From Acholoe squamosa (lineage: Eukaryota; Annelida; Polychaeta; Phyllodocida; Polynoidae), in NCBI GenBank assembly GCA_949317995.1, contig OX439046.1, forward strand, positions 39,282,002-39,346,001: a DNA stretch of 64,000 nt, given 5' to 3'. Both the position numbers and the translations under genes were made by a program. The notes under the pieces are model-generated. The model had not been told where the DNA came from. It was given only the letters and a program-made list of their open reading frames with translations, and made no database searches. Within the stretch, counting starts at the first letter, position 1. Each line of letters opens with the position of its first letter. Shown in pieces: positions 11,515 through 22,604 of this stretch.

Positions 11515-11591
11515 TCTTCCTCTTCTTCGAGGGCTTCATCTAGTCTTCGAATCTGGTCAGCGTTTTGATTTAACTTCTTCTCCAACCTGAC
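11515..11591 (-). CDS. Candidate host coding exon (77 bp), coiled coil
   Basis: A 77-bp minus-strand candidate exon bounded by an acceptor (CACCCTATAG) and a strong donor (AGA, then GTAAGTT). The only open frame begins in phase 0 and reads VRLEKKLNQNADQIRRLDEA followed by a run of glutamates, a convincing coiled-coil heptad pattern. The candidate exon at 43,518-43,596 on the same strand ends in phase 0, so the two could be consecutive across a large, transposon-filled intron; that is inference only. Family not recognised. Confidence 0.45.
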
Positions 11592-11959
11592 CTATAGGGT
11601 GAAATAGGAGGAGTTACGTCAGGGAGGATGATAACGTCGTTTCTGAAACTAGAGCCTGTTCATGAAGATATCGTTTAAAGTTTAAGATATTCAAGATGTA
11701 TATATTCATTAAATATAATTACCGCTATGCTTAACTATGAAACATAGTACATGTGTCACAATAGCTCTTTTAACACCCGTTGCATCCAATACCCAAGATG
11801 GTGTGTATGGTGATATGCTAACTTACACTACCTGGGCACCTGGGGTAGTTGAGCTCTCATGGTAGCATTTCACCTGCTTACAGTTGGACAAACATTCACT
11901 GTATGCCGATATACCATTGTACCTTGCACAAAAGGCACACCTTTTATACACACCTTAAG
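11592..11959. other. No gene recognised
   Basis: Plain AT-rich sequence between a candidate exon and a SINE. Confidence 0.4.
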
Positions 11960-11972
11960 CTCATGCCAGATG

Positions 11973-12156
11973 AGTGAGTGAGTGAGTGAGTAGATGTTTA
12001 ATGCTATTTCGACAGCTAAGGTCATATTCCTGACAAGAACTACATTACACAATTTCACAGAGGAATGTGTCATTGCCCGCACATATGTGCACCACACACA
12101 TCCCGAGGGGATAGGAAAGGGGAGATGCAGACCCTTTTAGGTGGGCTAGGGAAGCC
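11973..12156 (-). mobile_element. SINE copy 2 (ACTC-tail type)
   Basis: A 184-bp SINE with a perfect 13-bp target duplication CTCATGCCAGATG (11,960-11,972 and 12,157-12,169). On its own strand it has the shared GGGCTTCCCTAGCCC head and CACATATGTGCGGGCA core, but a different tail, GACCTTAGCTGTCGAAAT...TTAAACATCTACTCACTCACTC. It sits just before the 20-bp minisatellite. Confidence 0.9.
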
Positions 12157-12359
12157 CTCATGCCAGATGCCTAGAGCGGTCATGCTAGTACTGTTCTATA
12201 TTGAAAAAAGGGCTATCCTTGCATATAAGCTACACCTTATATAAGAGGCATGATTGCAGTATAAACAAAGATTCGAGATGGTGCACCATTTTAATGATCA
12301 AAAGGCTATGCACAAAGGTCATCGTATGGGAGCAGTTGAGGAGTGCTGATTTTGTACAC

Positions 12360-14750
12360 CCTGCTACCTGAAGGTACACCTAGGTTTCTCAAGGTAAACT
12401 GGTATGACTCAAGGTAAACCAGGGTGAATAAAGGTACACCTCACTTAAGTCAAGGTACACCTCACTTAGTCAACATTCACCTCACTTAATCAACGTTCAC
12501 CTCACTTAGTCAACGTTCACCTCACTTAGTCAAGGTACACCTCACTTAGTCAAGGTACACCAGGGTCACTTATTCAAGGTACACTTCACTTAGTCAAGGT
12601 ACACCTCACTTAGTCAAGGTACACCTCACTTAGTCAAGGTACACCTCACTTAGTCAAGGTACACCTCACTTAGTCAACGTTCACCTCACTTCGTCAAGCC
12701 ACACCTCAATTAGTCAAGGTTCACCTCACTTAGTCAAGGTTCACCTCACTTTGTCAAGGTACACTTCATTTATTCAAGGTACACCTCACTTAGTCAAGGT
12801 ACACCTCTCTTAGTCAAGCCTCACCTCACTTAGTCAAGCCACACCTCAATTAGTCAAGGTTCACCTCACTTAGTCAAGGTACACTTCATTTAGTCAAGGT
12901 ACACCTCACTTAGTCAAGGTACACCTCTCTTAGTCAAGGTACACCTCACTTAGTCAAGGTACACCTCACTTAGTCAAGGTACACCTCTCTTAGTCAAGGT
13001 ACACCTCACTTAGTCAAGCCTCACCTCACTTAGTCAAGGTTCACCTCACTTAGTCAAGGTACACTTCATTTAGTCAAGGTACACCTCACTTAGTCAAGGT
13101 ACACCTCTCTTAGTCAAGGTACACCTCACTTAGTCAAGGTACACCTCACTTAGTCAAGGTACACCTCTCTTAGTCAAGGTACACCTCACTTAGTCAAGGT
13201 TCACCTCACTTAGTCAAGGTACACCAGGGTCACTTAGTCAAGGTACACCTCACTTAGTCAAGGTACACCTCTCTTAGTCAAGGTACACCTCACTTAGTCA
13301 AGCCTCACCTCACTTAGTCAAGCCACACCTCAATTAGTCAAGGTTCACCTCACTTAGTCAAGGTACACCAGGGTCACTTAGTCAAGGTACACCAGGGTCA
13401 CTTAGTCAAGGTACACCTCACTTAGTCAAGGTACACCTCTCTTAGTCAAGGTACACCTCACTTAGTCAAGCCTCACCTCACTTAGTCAAGCCACACCTCA
13501 ATTAGTCAAGGTTCACCTCACGTAGTCAAGGTACTTCATTTAGTTAAGGTACACCTCAATTAGTCAAGGTTCACCTCACTTAGTCAAGGTACACCAGGGT
13601 CACTTAGTAAAGGTACACCAGGGTCACTTAGTCAAGGTACACCTCACTTAGTCAAGGTACACCTCACTTAGTCAACGCTCACCTCACTTAGTCAAGCCAC
13701 ACCTCAATTAGTCAAGGTTCACCTCACTTAGTCAAGGTACACTTCATTTAGTCAAGGTTCACCTCACTTAGTCAAGGTACACCTCTCTTGTCAAGCCTCA
13801 CCTCACTTAGTCAAGCCACACCTCAATTAGTCAAGGTTCACCTCACTTAGTCAAGGTACACTTCATTTAGTCAAGGTTCACCTCACTTAGTCAAGGTACA
13901 CCTCACTTAGTCAAGGTACACCTCACTTAGTCAAGCCTCACCTCACTTAGTCAAGCCACACCTCAATTAGTCAAGGTTCACCTCACTTAGTCAAGGTACA
14001 CTTCATTTAGTCAAGGTACACCTCACTTAGTCAAGGTACACCTCTCTTAGTCAAGGTACACCTCACTTAGTCAAGCCTCACCTCACTTAGTCAAGCCACA
14101 CCTCAATTAGTCAAGGTTCACCTCACTTAGTCAAGGTACACTTCATTTAGTCAAGGTTCACCTCACTTAGTCAAAGTACACCTCTCTTAGTCAAGCCTCA
14201 CCTCACTTAGTCAAGCCACACCTCAATTAGTCAAGGTTCACCTCACTTAGTCAAGGTACACTTCATTTAGTCAAGGTTCACCTCACTTAGTCAAGGTACA
14301 CTTCATTTAGTCAAGGTTCACCTCACTAAGTCAAGGTACACTTCATTTAGTCAAGGTACACCTCACTCAGTCAAGGTATACCAGGGTCACTTAGTCAAGG
14401 TACACCAGGGTCACTTAGTCAAGGTACACCTCACTTAGTCAAGGTTCACCTCACTTAGTCAAGTTTCACCTCACTTAGTCAAGGTATACCAGGGTCACTT
14501 AGTCAAGGTACACCAGGGTCACTTAGTCAAGGTACACCTCACTTAGTCAAGGTTCACCTCACTTAGTCAAGTTTCACCTCACTTAGTCAAGGTTCACCTC
14601 AATTAGTCAAGGTTCACTTCAATTAGTCAAGGTACACCACACTTAGTTAAGGTACACCTCAGAGAGTCAATGTTCACCTCAGTGAGTCAAGATACACCTC
14701 ACTGAGCCAAGATACAGTTCAGTGAGTCAAGATATATTTGACTGAAGGTG
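12360..14750. repeat. 20-bp minisatellite, about 2.4 kb
   Basis: More than 110 copies of a 20-bp unit, typically GTCAAGGTACACCTCACTTA, with variants in the GGTACACC/GGTTCACC/GCCTCACC/GCCACACC position and inserted CAGGGT units. Blocks of six to seven variant monomers recur in the same order, so there is higher-order structure. Both edges decay gradually (CTCAGAGAGTCAA, GATACAGTTC). No open frame of note. Confidence 0.95.
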
Positions 14751-15769
14751 CACCAGGGGGATACAAGACAAACCTGCCTGACTCATGGTTGACCAAAGGT
14801 ACAATTGGGTGGCTGACTGTCGGTGCACGTGGATGGGTGGCTGGTACCATGATAAAGCAGTATGTCCTCTGTAAAGTGCTATAGTTTGCAGTCATTCAAG
14901 TCCAAGGAGTTAGGTTTGTCCATCAGTTTGCAATTTGTTCTCATATTGGGACCTGCTCTGTATATGTGTCATATAGCTACTCTAGCGCACAGGCACTGAC
15001 ATTTATCTGTGGGGAGCTTGGAGTAGCCAGAGCAGTCTGGGCCCAGACTTGTGCAGGCTGCCTTTATAACATAGAGACAGAGATAACCCAATTTGATGAT
15101 CTGACCTTGAAGCCTCGTTGCAACAGGCTTAATGCTGTTTTGAATATACTTTTACTCTATGTAAAATCATGAAACCATTCAGCTATTGTAGGCTCTGTAA
15201 ATGCTGCCCGAATAACACATGTGAAAATACTACACTACCAGAGCCAACTAACAATCTTAGGCAAGAAGTAGCATTATATTTTGGGGCCACATATGAACCT
15301 GAGTTTCCTGTCCAGATTAACATCCCATTGTTTTGTTTTTTTTATCATTATCATATCCCTCTCTCAACTGAACTATCCAGGCTTGCTGTCAATGGCCAGC
15401 CTGAACACCATCAGCTCACTCCCACCTTATGATCTGTGCCTATCAGTCTACTTGTATTTCACAAATCTATCCCAGCTGTCAGGTCACCAATCTGGGCAGG
15501 AGTGAACCAGATCACTGATTTTATTTCTATCAGATACTAGTGCTCTTGTATCTCATCAATGTACCAATGGTATTGGTTCAGAAAATTAAAAGTACTGGCA
15601 AAGGTATGGGGCTATAGTAACATTATGTAATCTGTGTAATAATTGTCCAATGGTGCAGGTGTCTGGTTCACTGCTGCCTGGACGTCAGTCCAATGTGGTT
15701 GGTTACACCTGTCTGTAGATACTACCTACAACCCCCCCCCCCCCACTACTGCAGTGCGGCCGTTGGACG
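14751..15769. other. No gene recognised
   Basis: Mostly unique sequence. Two short plus-strand frames (14,966-15,172 and 15,169-15,432) lack recognisable domains or splice context and are not called. Confidence 0.4.
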
Positions 15770-16063
15770 ACTGAGACTTTACCCCATGTAGACAAGCAGA
15801 AGATAATTAGTAGTCTACCCCAGTTAGACAACAGAATCAACTAATCACAGTGCAGCCAAGGCTGAGGCTTGCTTTCTACTATAGCCCAGGAGAATTGGAC
15901 CTAGTCTATTAAAGCAGTTGTCTACCTCAGGTAAACAAGTGGGTTTGTAGTCTACATGAGGGAGACAAGCAGTTCCTAATCTACCTGAGGTAGATAAGCA
16001 ATTGTCTACCTCAGGTAGACAGGTGAGTTACTAGCCTACCTGAGGGAGGCAAGCAGCTCATAG
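15770..16063. repeat. Palindromic minisatellite, left part
   Basis: Units of roughly 36-40 bp built around near-palindromes such as GTCTACCTCAGGTAGAC, TCTACCTGAGGTAGA and CTACCCCAGTTAGAC, joined by AAGCAGTTCCTAAT-type spacers. The array resumes at 17,411-17,470 on the other side of a LINE. Confidence 0.75.
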
Positions 16064-16066
16064 TTT

Positions 16067-17410
16067 TTTTGGTTTAACTTTACTTTATTGACATCTTCAT
16101 ATCGAACATATCATAATCATAGTACACATAATCCGATTATCGCAATTTCATCAATCTTATAGATACCAGTATAGAGTACAATAATACATGGATTACAAAT
16201 AAGACTAGTTTGGAAAATTGTGAACATGAATGGTATGAGCAGATAGAATATGTCAAACAGAAGGAAGAGGACCTCATCCCCACTAAATTAGTGTTGGGTT
16301 GATTCTTCTGGTCCTACCTAACTTCAAAATTTACATACGAAACCTTTGGCACATATTTTTAATAAGGTAGGATAGATGCTTCTTTAGAGAGCCACATAGA
16401 TAAATCAAGTATTCCATGTCACACATTGAAATATATTACAGAATCAATAAGAAAAATAAAAGAGATAGGTCTTCTATTTAAGTTAATAGAAAATGTTCTG
16501 ATACTATGCATTTACGTAAGGGATTAGAGATACAAGAAATTTCTTGGAATCATCCTTAAATTGTTTCAGATTTGGGGCAATTCTCCTTCCCACAGGTAAA
16601 GCATTCCAGCTTATGGCTCCAAAGTACTCTACACTGTTAGCATATGACATACAGTTAGGTGTTATAACCTTCATAGTGGGAGCATCATGTAACCTGGTTG
16701 CTAGGCCTCTAGTGTCCTTATACATATCACACTGACATCTACTATACATATAGTTTGATAAGTGAATGTTTCTTCTATCAGCAAGCTTATTTGTTTTGGT
16801 TACATCGTGTATATAATTAGTATTGGTAAGATGAGGAACCCCAAGGCAAATCTTGATACATCTATTTTGTGCATATTGTAGGGGGTCCAGGTACTTATCA
16901 AAGGTAGTAGTGAAACATATGTCTGCATACTCCATATACGGGAGTATTGTTGATATATATATTCTTATAGCAAGTTTTACATCAAGATAACTTCTTAATA
17001 GGCACAGTTTATAAGTTTTGTAGGCAATAGTTTTAACTTGATTGGATAAATGTAAGTTGTAGTATAACAGCGGGTCCAAAATAACACCAAGATATTTATA
17101 ACTGTTTACAACTTGTAACAATTGATCATTTAAGCGTACATCAGCTTTTAATGTGTTAAGTTTCCTAGTACTTGAGGAAAATATCATTATTTTAGTTTTA
17201 GCCACATTAAAAGAGCTTATTTTGAATACACCAGGTTTCATACATTTCCAGGTCACGCTGGAGTTCATCTTTAGCTGAATCAAAGGAATTTTGTGCAGAG
17301 TAAATAACGGTATCATCAGCGTATAATTTGATTTTACACAGTTTTATACATTTGATTACATCATTTACATAAATCAGAAATAATAAAGGACCTACTATTG
17401 ATCCTTGAGG
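16067..17410 (-). mobile_element. 5'-truncated LINE, jockey/CR1-like
   Basis: Minus-strand non-LTR element. A reverse transcriptase C-terminal part is visible: LPQGSIVGPLLFLIYVNDVI (motif B), LYADDTVIYS (motif C), then KTKIMIFSS, YKYLGVILDP and the distal thumb region to the end near 16,504. A short A-run (T7 on the plus strand, near 16,064) marks the 3' end. TAGTTT at both edges may be a short target duplication. The 5' part with endonuclease is absent, and at least one frame break separates the two reading segments. It split the palindromic minisatellite. Confidence 0.8.
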
Positions 17411-17470
17411 TAGTTTACCTGAGGTAGACAAGTAGTTTCTAATCTACCTGAGGGGGCCTAGTCAGGGCCT
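17411..17470. repeat. Palindromic minisatellite, right part
   Basis: Continues the 15,770-16,063 array (TTACCTGAGGTAGACAAGTA, ATCTACCTGAG) after the LINE insertion. Confidence 0.65.
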
Positions 17471-17989
17471 GGCTCTCTGTTGTCCCTCTGGTGTCCAAAA
17501 GGGGGTCATTAAAAGTAATTAATTACGGTGAATGTGTATTGGCCCACTCTGGCCTAGGTCTCCCGTTGATACATACAGATCATGTTATCTGTTGGTATAG
17601 TGGAGGGACCCTATGGGAGGGACGGAACACCCACAGGCCCTCAGTGTACATCAATACAGGTCTCAGCCATGGAAAATGCTTTTTCACTATATTTTAATGT
17701 AGCATGGCATGCCATAATTAGAATGCCCCTGAGGCAAAATATCCCACCTATATCTTTAGGAGCAACCTTGATTTACGAAATATGAAAAAATATCTGTGCG
17801 TTGATCAGGGAAATCTGGAATGCTGGCCATAAATACATACGCACCTGCATAATTGGCATTTTTTGCAGTAAATAAATTCAGTTCAAACCAAATTCAAACA
17901 AGCTCAAAAATGAATGGGCATCACTGCAATAATCATGTTTTATTTCATATATGAATTAGTACTTACTCAGGACCAGTTATGAATTTTTA
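17471..17989. other. No gene recognised
   Basis: Unique AT-rich sequence. Two short overlapping frames show no domain. Confidence 0.4.
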
Positions 17990-18161
17990 GTGTTCACACC
18001 AAAAAAAAAAAAAAAGTTGGTCTGTGGATTTTGGTTTTGAAAAAAATGGTGCGAGTGAGCTATTTTTTTTTTCTTAAAGAATTCTTTTGGCATCCAATGG
18101 ATTTTTTGCCAAAAATATGGAGAGGGCGATCCGTAGACCAACTTATTTTTTTGGTGTGTCC
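17990..18161. mobile_element. Harbinger-like MITE (AAGTTGGTCTACGGAT family)
   Basis: About 172 bp with inverted ends (CACACCAAAAAAA...AAGTTGGTCTG and AGACCAACTTATTTTTTTGG). Same family as 31,312-31,506, where a TAA duplication is clear. Here the flanks are TTA on the left and TAA on the right. Confidence 0.7.
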
Positions 18162-18268
18162 TAAGTTACCAAACTATTTTATCCATCCAGAACTCAAGAT
18201 TCTGTGCCGAGGTCTTCTGTCAGTAAGGATGCACTGAGTGACCCCAGGATTTCCCTATGTGAGACCTA

Positions 18269-18450
18269 CCATAATCTCCCACGTAGAAGGCGCAGCCCGC
18301 GTAGAAGGCGCACCCCCTACTCAGGAAGGTCTGGTTCACGTAGAAGGCGCACCTAGTGCCTCTGGATCGATAATTAGGAAAACCTAGCATATAAGGTGCA
18401 CCCCTTATTCCTGAGGTATGATCCGCGTACAAGGCGCATCATCCCACGTT
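18269..18450. mobile_element. TA-target MITE fragment
   Basis: One end, CCATAATCTCCCACGTAGAA after TA, then repeated GTAGAAGGCGC words as in the 6,642 copy. The opposite end is not found before another MITE begins. Confidence 0.6.
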
Positions 18451-18464
18451 GTGGATGATACCGC

Positions 18465-18575
18465 ATATCCCCGATTATTAGCCCTGGCTTGTATTCATTT
18501 CAAATGGGAAATTGACCAGGCTTATAAACGGGGCAGGCTTGTATTTGAGGCAGGCTTATAATTAATAAGCTTGAC
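18465..18575. mobile_element. MITE fragment (CCGATTATTAGCC end)
   Basis: Starts TACCGCATATCCCCGATTAT and continues with repeated CAGGCTTATAA-type words. It matches the inverted piece at 30,372-30,495 (TACCGTATTTCCTCGATTAT). Confidence 0.5.
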
Positions 18576-18620
18576 AAATCTGTATGGAACCCTGCCTAAA
18601 ATACCAATATCCATCCACAG

Positions 18621-18987
18621 TGTAGAGGTACGTTAATACAAACCATAGTGTTGGGTACCGTCTGGCGTGGCGGGTGAGTCCAGTCGTCGGATGTTCCTCA
18701 GGTTCCGGATAGGTGGCAGCACCGATCCGGGTCTGTGGGGACATCTGACGACGAACACCTAGGTCCTTATATAAAGACCAGGGCTCAGCCGCTACGTCAG
18801 AGGCCCTCCTGGCCTCTAATCATGTAAAACCTTTATATCCATTAGCTGCCCTTATACCATCTACAGGGTAGCCGTGAGTATTTGTATAATAAATTATCCC
18901 TTGGCATACACTTGAATCACCGCCTTGCTCCTTCTTTCTCGATTAGTAAGGCCCGAACCACCAAGTCCGTAAGACTAAACCATTACA
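18621..18987 (+). repeat. 5' LTR of element A
   Basis: 367 bp, TGTAGAGGTACG...CCATTACA. A TATA-type signal (CCTTATATAAAGACC) lies near 18,770 and a polyadenylation-like AATAAA near 18,887. Confidence 0.9.
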
Positions 18988-19005
18988 TTGGTGCCGTGAC
19001 CAGTT
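18988..19005 (+). promoter_or_regulatory. Primer-binding-site-like sequence
   Basis: TTGGTGCCGTGACCAG directly follows the 5' LTR, where the tRNA primer site is expected. Identity of the tRNA not determined. Confidence 0.6.
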
Positions 19006-19012
19006 AATTCTG

Positions 19013-20920
19013 GTGTATAGGCCGGACGTTATAACGTCCGAACGGCTAGTTCATGGGTTAGACAGCCTCGCGGAAGCTAACCCTGAAGGGCAATCAACTG
19101 CCCAGGAGAATGGCAATGGGTCATTGTTGATCCATACCCATTCGAACTCACAGGATGTAGACACTGCATCCTGGAGAGATCCCGGACCTCACTATAAGAT
19201 GGATAGTGAAGAAAACATACCAGACTCTGTACGGAGGGAAAAATCCATACAGAGAAAGAGTAATTTAATGGGTCAACAATCACTTGTTGACGAATTAAGT
19301 AATTCGATGTTCGAAGTTGGTGGAAGCACCAATCCAGAACATCCGGCACCTATGCCAAAGAGGGTTACGTTTGGAAAATTACCATACAGTATACCCAGAC
19401 CCGGACTACCGATACTAGATTACAGCGCCATAGACGGCGACGTAACATATGCGGTACCAGAAGGTGAGGAATTTAAACAACCGGATATCCTGTTGTTAAA
19501 CGAAACCTACGTAACTTTGAACGAGAAATGGAATACCTTGATCAAAGCGAAAGATGAAGTAATTGATGAAAAACTGCATCTAGAAGAAGACTTAATCGGT
19601 ATGCGAAATGAATTCGAAACCAGAAAGAGTGAATACATGAATGAATTAGAAAGTGAAGAAATAAAACTTCAAGAAATGAGAAAGTCATTCAATAAAGAAT
19701 ATGACAATAGACACACTCGTATCCAGACATACATAGATACGAATGATCAATTATGTCTTGATAAGGCGAATTACGAATCCGAAATAAGCCAATATCAAAG
19801 CGAATTGGAGAAATTGAAACTTCAGTGCAGTAAGCAAGCTGAAGACAATGAAACTATCCGGATGGGCATTATGGCTTATAATAAACAACTGGAAGAGGAT
19901 AGACAGAAACTCACGAATGAGCTTCAGGAACTGCAGACTACTGCACTAACCCTAGATGAATACGTAGAAGCCGCACAACTGACTATAGGTACTATAGATC
20001 CAAATGTGGTCTCTACAATGTTGGCGAATACATCCCAAGATGTAACTCCCACCAGATACAACCCATTCGTTGCTGATGGGGCAGACAAAAATGTAGTTTC
20101 CGGAATTTATAAAAAACTGGATCATTCCGCATCCAGCGGAGTAGGTGTTCCTAATAGTACCTCTATACAAGTAGGAACTAACAAGGGACCCACCAACAGT
20201 GCACCTACACCTCAGGCTCCTGTGCTTGATACGGTTGTAGGTCCGGCACCCCTAATACCAGATCTGAGTCATAAAACTAAGGCGACTCATATTAATACAG
20301 CTAGTGGAAATAACACTACACCAGTGGCTCAACCACAGGTACCGGGACCAGTGAGAAATTTACTTACACCACCTTCTTATTTTTCTCAACCCGGACATAG
20401 CACACCAGCAGGTGCAAGATTGCCTAACCCGCCCTAGGGTCAGAGCAATGTACCTAATGGTGGACGATTCCCTAGACCGAATCCTCCACAACCCAATGTG
20501 GTAGGGGGTACGTATTTACCGAGAGCAACTCCTCATGGATATAGTAATAACTATAATCCGGCAGGAGGAAGTAACTACCATTATGGGAATACATATAACC
20601 AGGGAGGAAATCAAAATAATTCCTATCCCGGGTCTGCATCTTCCGGAACAACTGGAAATGTTGGTTATGGAGGTGGGTATTCTAACGGTCCGTCCGGGAA
20701 TTACCCCAATAATGGTCCACCCGGAGGTAATCCCCCAGGCGGTCCAGGTGGATCTGGATACGGAGGATCGGGATCGGGAGGAGATGGCAGGAAACCAAAC
20801 AGGAGAACATCCATGCCTGCAGGGATGCAAAACATCTTTGATAGAAGCCAATGTATCCAAAATTTGGGCATTGACTGCTACCGGAAGAACTTGTGTGAAG
20901 TTGCAATTGGATGGAATACA
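19013..20920 (+). CDS. Gag-like region of element A
   Basis: First coding region after the leader. About residues 170-310 form a long charged coiled coil ([18 protein letters not shown] and similar heptads). The next part is rich in Pro/Thr/Asn, and the end is Gly/Asn/Tyr-rich ([25 protein letters not shown]), a composition seen in nucleic-acid-binding tails. I see no classical zinc knuckle or capsid signature, so the gag assignment rests on its position between the LTR and pol. The region is a fossil with interruptions. Confidence 0.6.
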
Positions 20921-22560
20921 TGACTATGTCATGACTGCCACCGTTGCGGATATAGCAGATGAGGGGATACTCGGGTTGGATTTCGCATCCCTGTACGGGG
21001 TGGTTTTAGAACCACAATCAGGAGTGTTAAGTGTGAAATACCCGTATCCTGTAAAGGTTAGGTGCGTACTAAGGCAAGTAAGCAGTATGGCTAGTGTTGC
21101 ACACACTGTGCGAATTCCCGCGGGTGTAGCCTGTGATGTGCTTGTTAGAAGTGATCCTGCAATGCGCAATAAGCCTGCAGTGATAGAACCGGATGTAGTT
21201 ACTTTGTCAAGTATCGGATTAACTTCTGTAGACACCATAGTAGCAAATGCATCCTGGTCGGTAGTACCTGTTTCCAATACTGGAAACACTACTATCTACC
21301 TAAAAAAGGGACAAGTTTTTGGAAACGTGACCCTTTCGGAAACTGTAACGGATAGTAAGTTAAACTTACGAAAGGTAACAGAAGATGATGGAATTTCGGA
21401 TGACTTGTTAAAGTTGTATGAAGAAACTTCATTAGAAAATCCGGAACATCGGAAAGATTTTTATGAATTGCTCTGTCAGTATAGTAATGCCTTTGCCAAA
21501 CCTGGTGAAAAACTAGGTACGACAAATAAGGTAGTACACAAAACAGATACTGGAGATGCAGAACCCTTTAAAATACCATATAGGCGGTTACCTTTAGCAA
21601 AGAAAAGAGTAGCTGAAGAGGAAATAAACAAGATGTTGGATCAGGATGTAATAGTCCCATCCAATAGTCCATGGAGTAGTCCTGTATTTATGGTAACCAA
21701 AAAAGATGGTACTATACGCTTTTGCATAGACTACAGGAATTTAAATGGAGTAACGAAAAAGAATTTGTATCCATTACCGAGAATAGACGAAACCATTGAC
21801 TCCTTAGGAGGTAACAGTTGGTTTTGTACCTAGACTTGCAATCAGGATACTGGCAAGTGGGAATGAACCCATCAGATATGGAAAAGACAGCATTTTCAAG
21901 TCATATTGGACTATTCCAATATAATGTAATGCCGTTTGGCTTGTGCAATGCACCAGCTACATTTGAAGCAATGATGGAAACTATATTAAGTGATTTATTG
22001 TGGCAAAGATGTCTTGTATATCTTGATGATGTAATAAGTCTTCGGAAAAACATTTGAAGAGTGTTTTAATAATCTTAGATTGGTATTAGAACGTATTATT
22101 TCTAATGGTCTCAAACTGAAACCTAAAAAATGCCACATGTTTAGAAAGTCCATAAATTATTTGGGCCGCATCATCTCTGATGAAGGAATAAAAGCTGATC
22201 CCGATAAAATCGAGTCAGTAACGAATGAGAATAGACCTAAAACACCTAAAGAGGTGAGATCATTTTTAGGATTCTGTTCCTATTACAGGGAATTTATTCC
22301 GAATTATTCTAGAGTCAGTTACCCATTACAAGTAATAGCTAACTGGACTCCAGGAAGTACCAAGGAAAAATTTCCTTGGACGCATGAACAGGAATCTGCT
22401 TTTCAAAAACTGAAAGATCTGTTCACGAGTACTCCTGTATTACAATATCTGAATGAGACGGATAGTGATTGTGGAGCTCACAGACCAGTGCTAGCAGGGA
22501 TTCGGAGGCCCTTCGAACCCCTAGTTGCCAGTGTACTGGAATGGTCTATGGATCATATAT
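20920..22560 (+). CDS. Protease/reverse transcriptase region of element A
   Basis: Pol region. The upstream part has a protease-like [20 protein letters not shown] segment. The reverse transcriptase shows [52 protein letters not shown] (motif A), [18 protein letters not shown] (motif B), CLVYLDDVI (motif C, YLDD) and a connection segment ([20 protein letters not shown]) typical of Ty3 elements. Broken. Confidence 0.85.
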
Positions 22561-22604
22561 GACGCTTCCAGGAAGATGACTCGATAACTGCACAGCTACT
22601 GCAA

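Noticed and set aside
12360-14750. TCAAGGTACA words as nuclear-receptor or T-box binding sites
   Set aside because: The match arises from the minisatellite unit itself. No neighbouring regulatory evidence.
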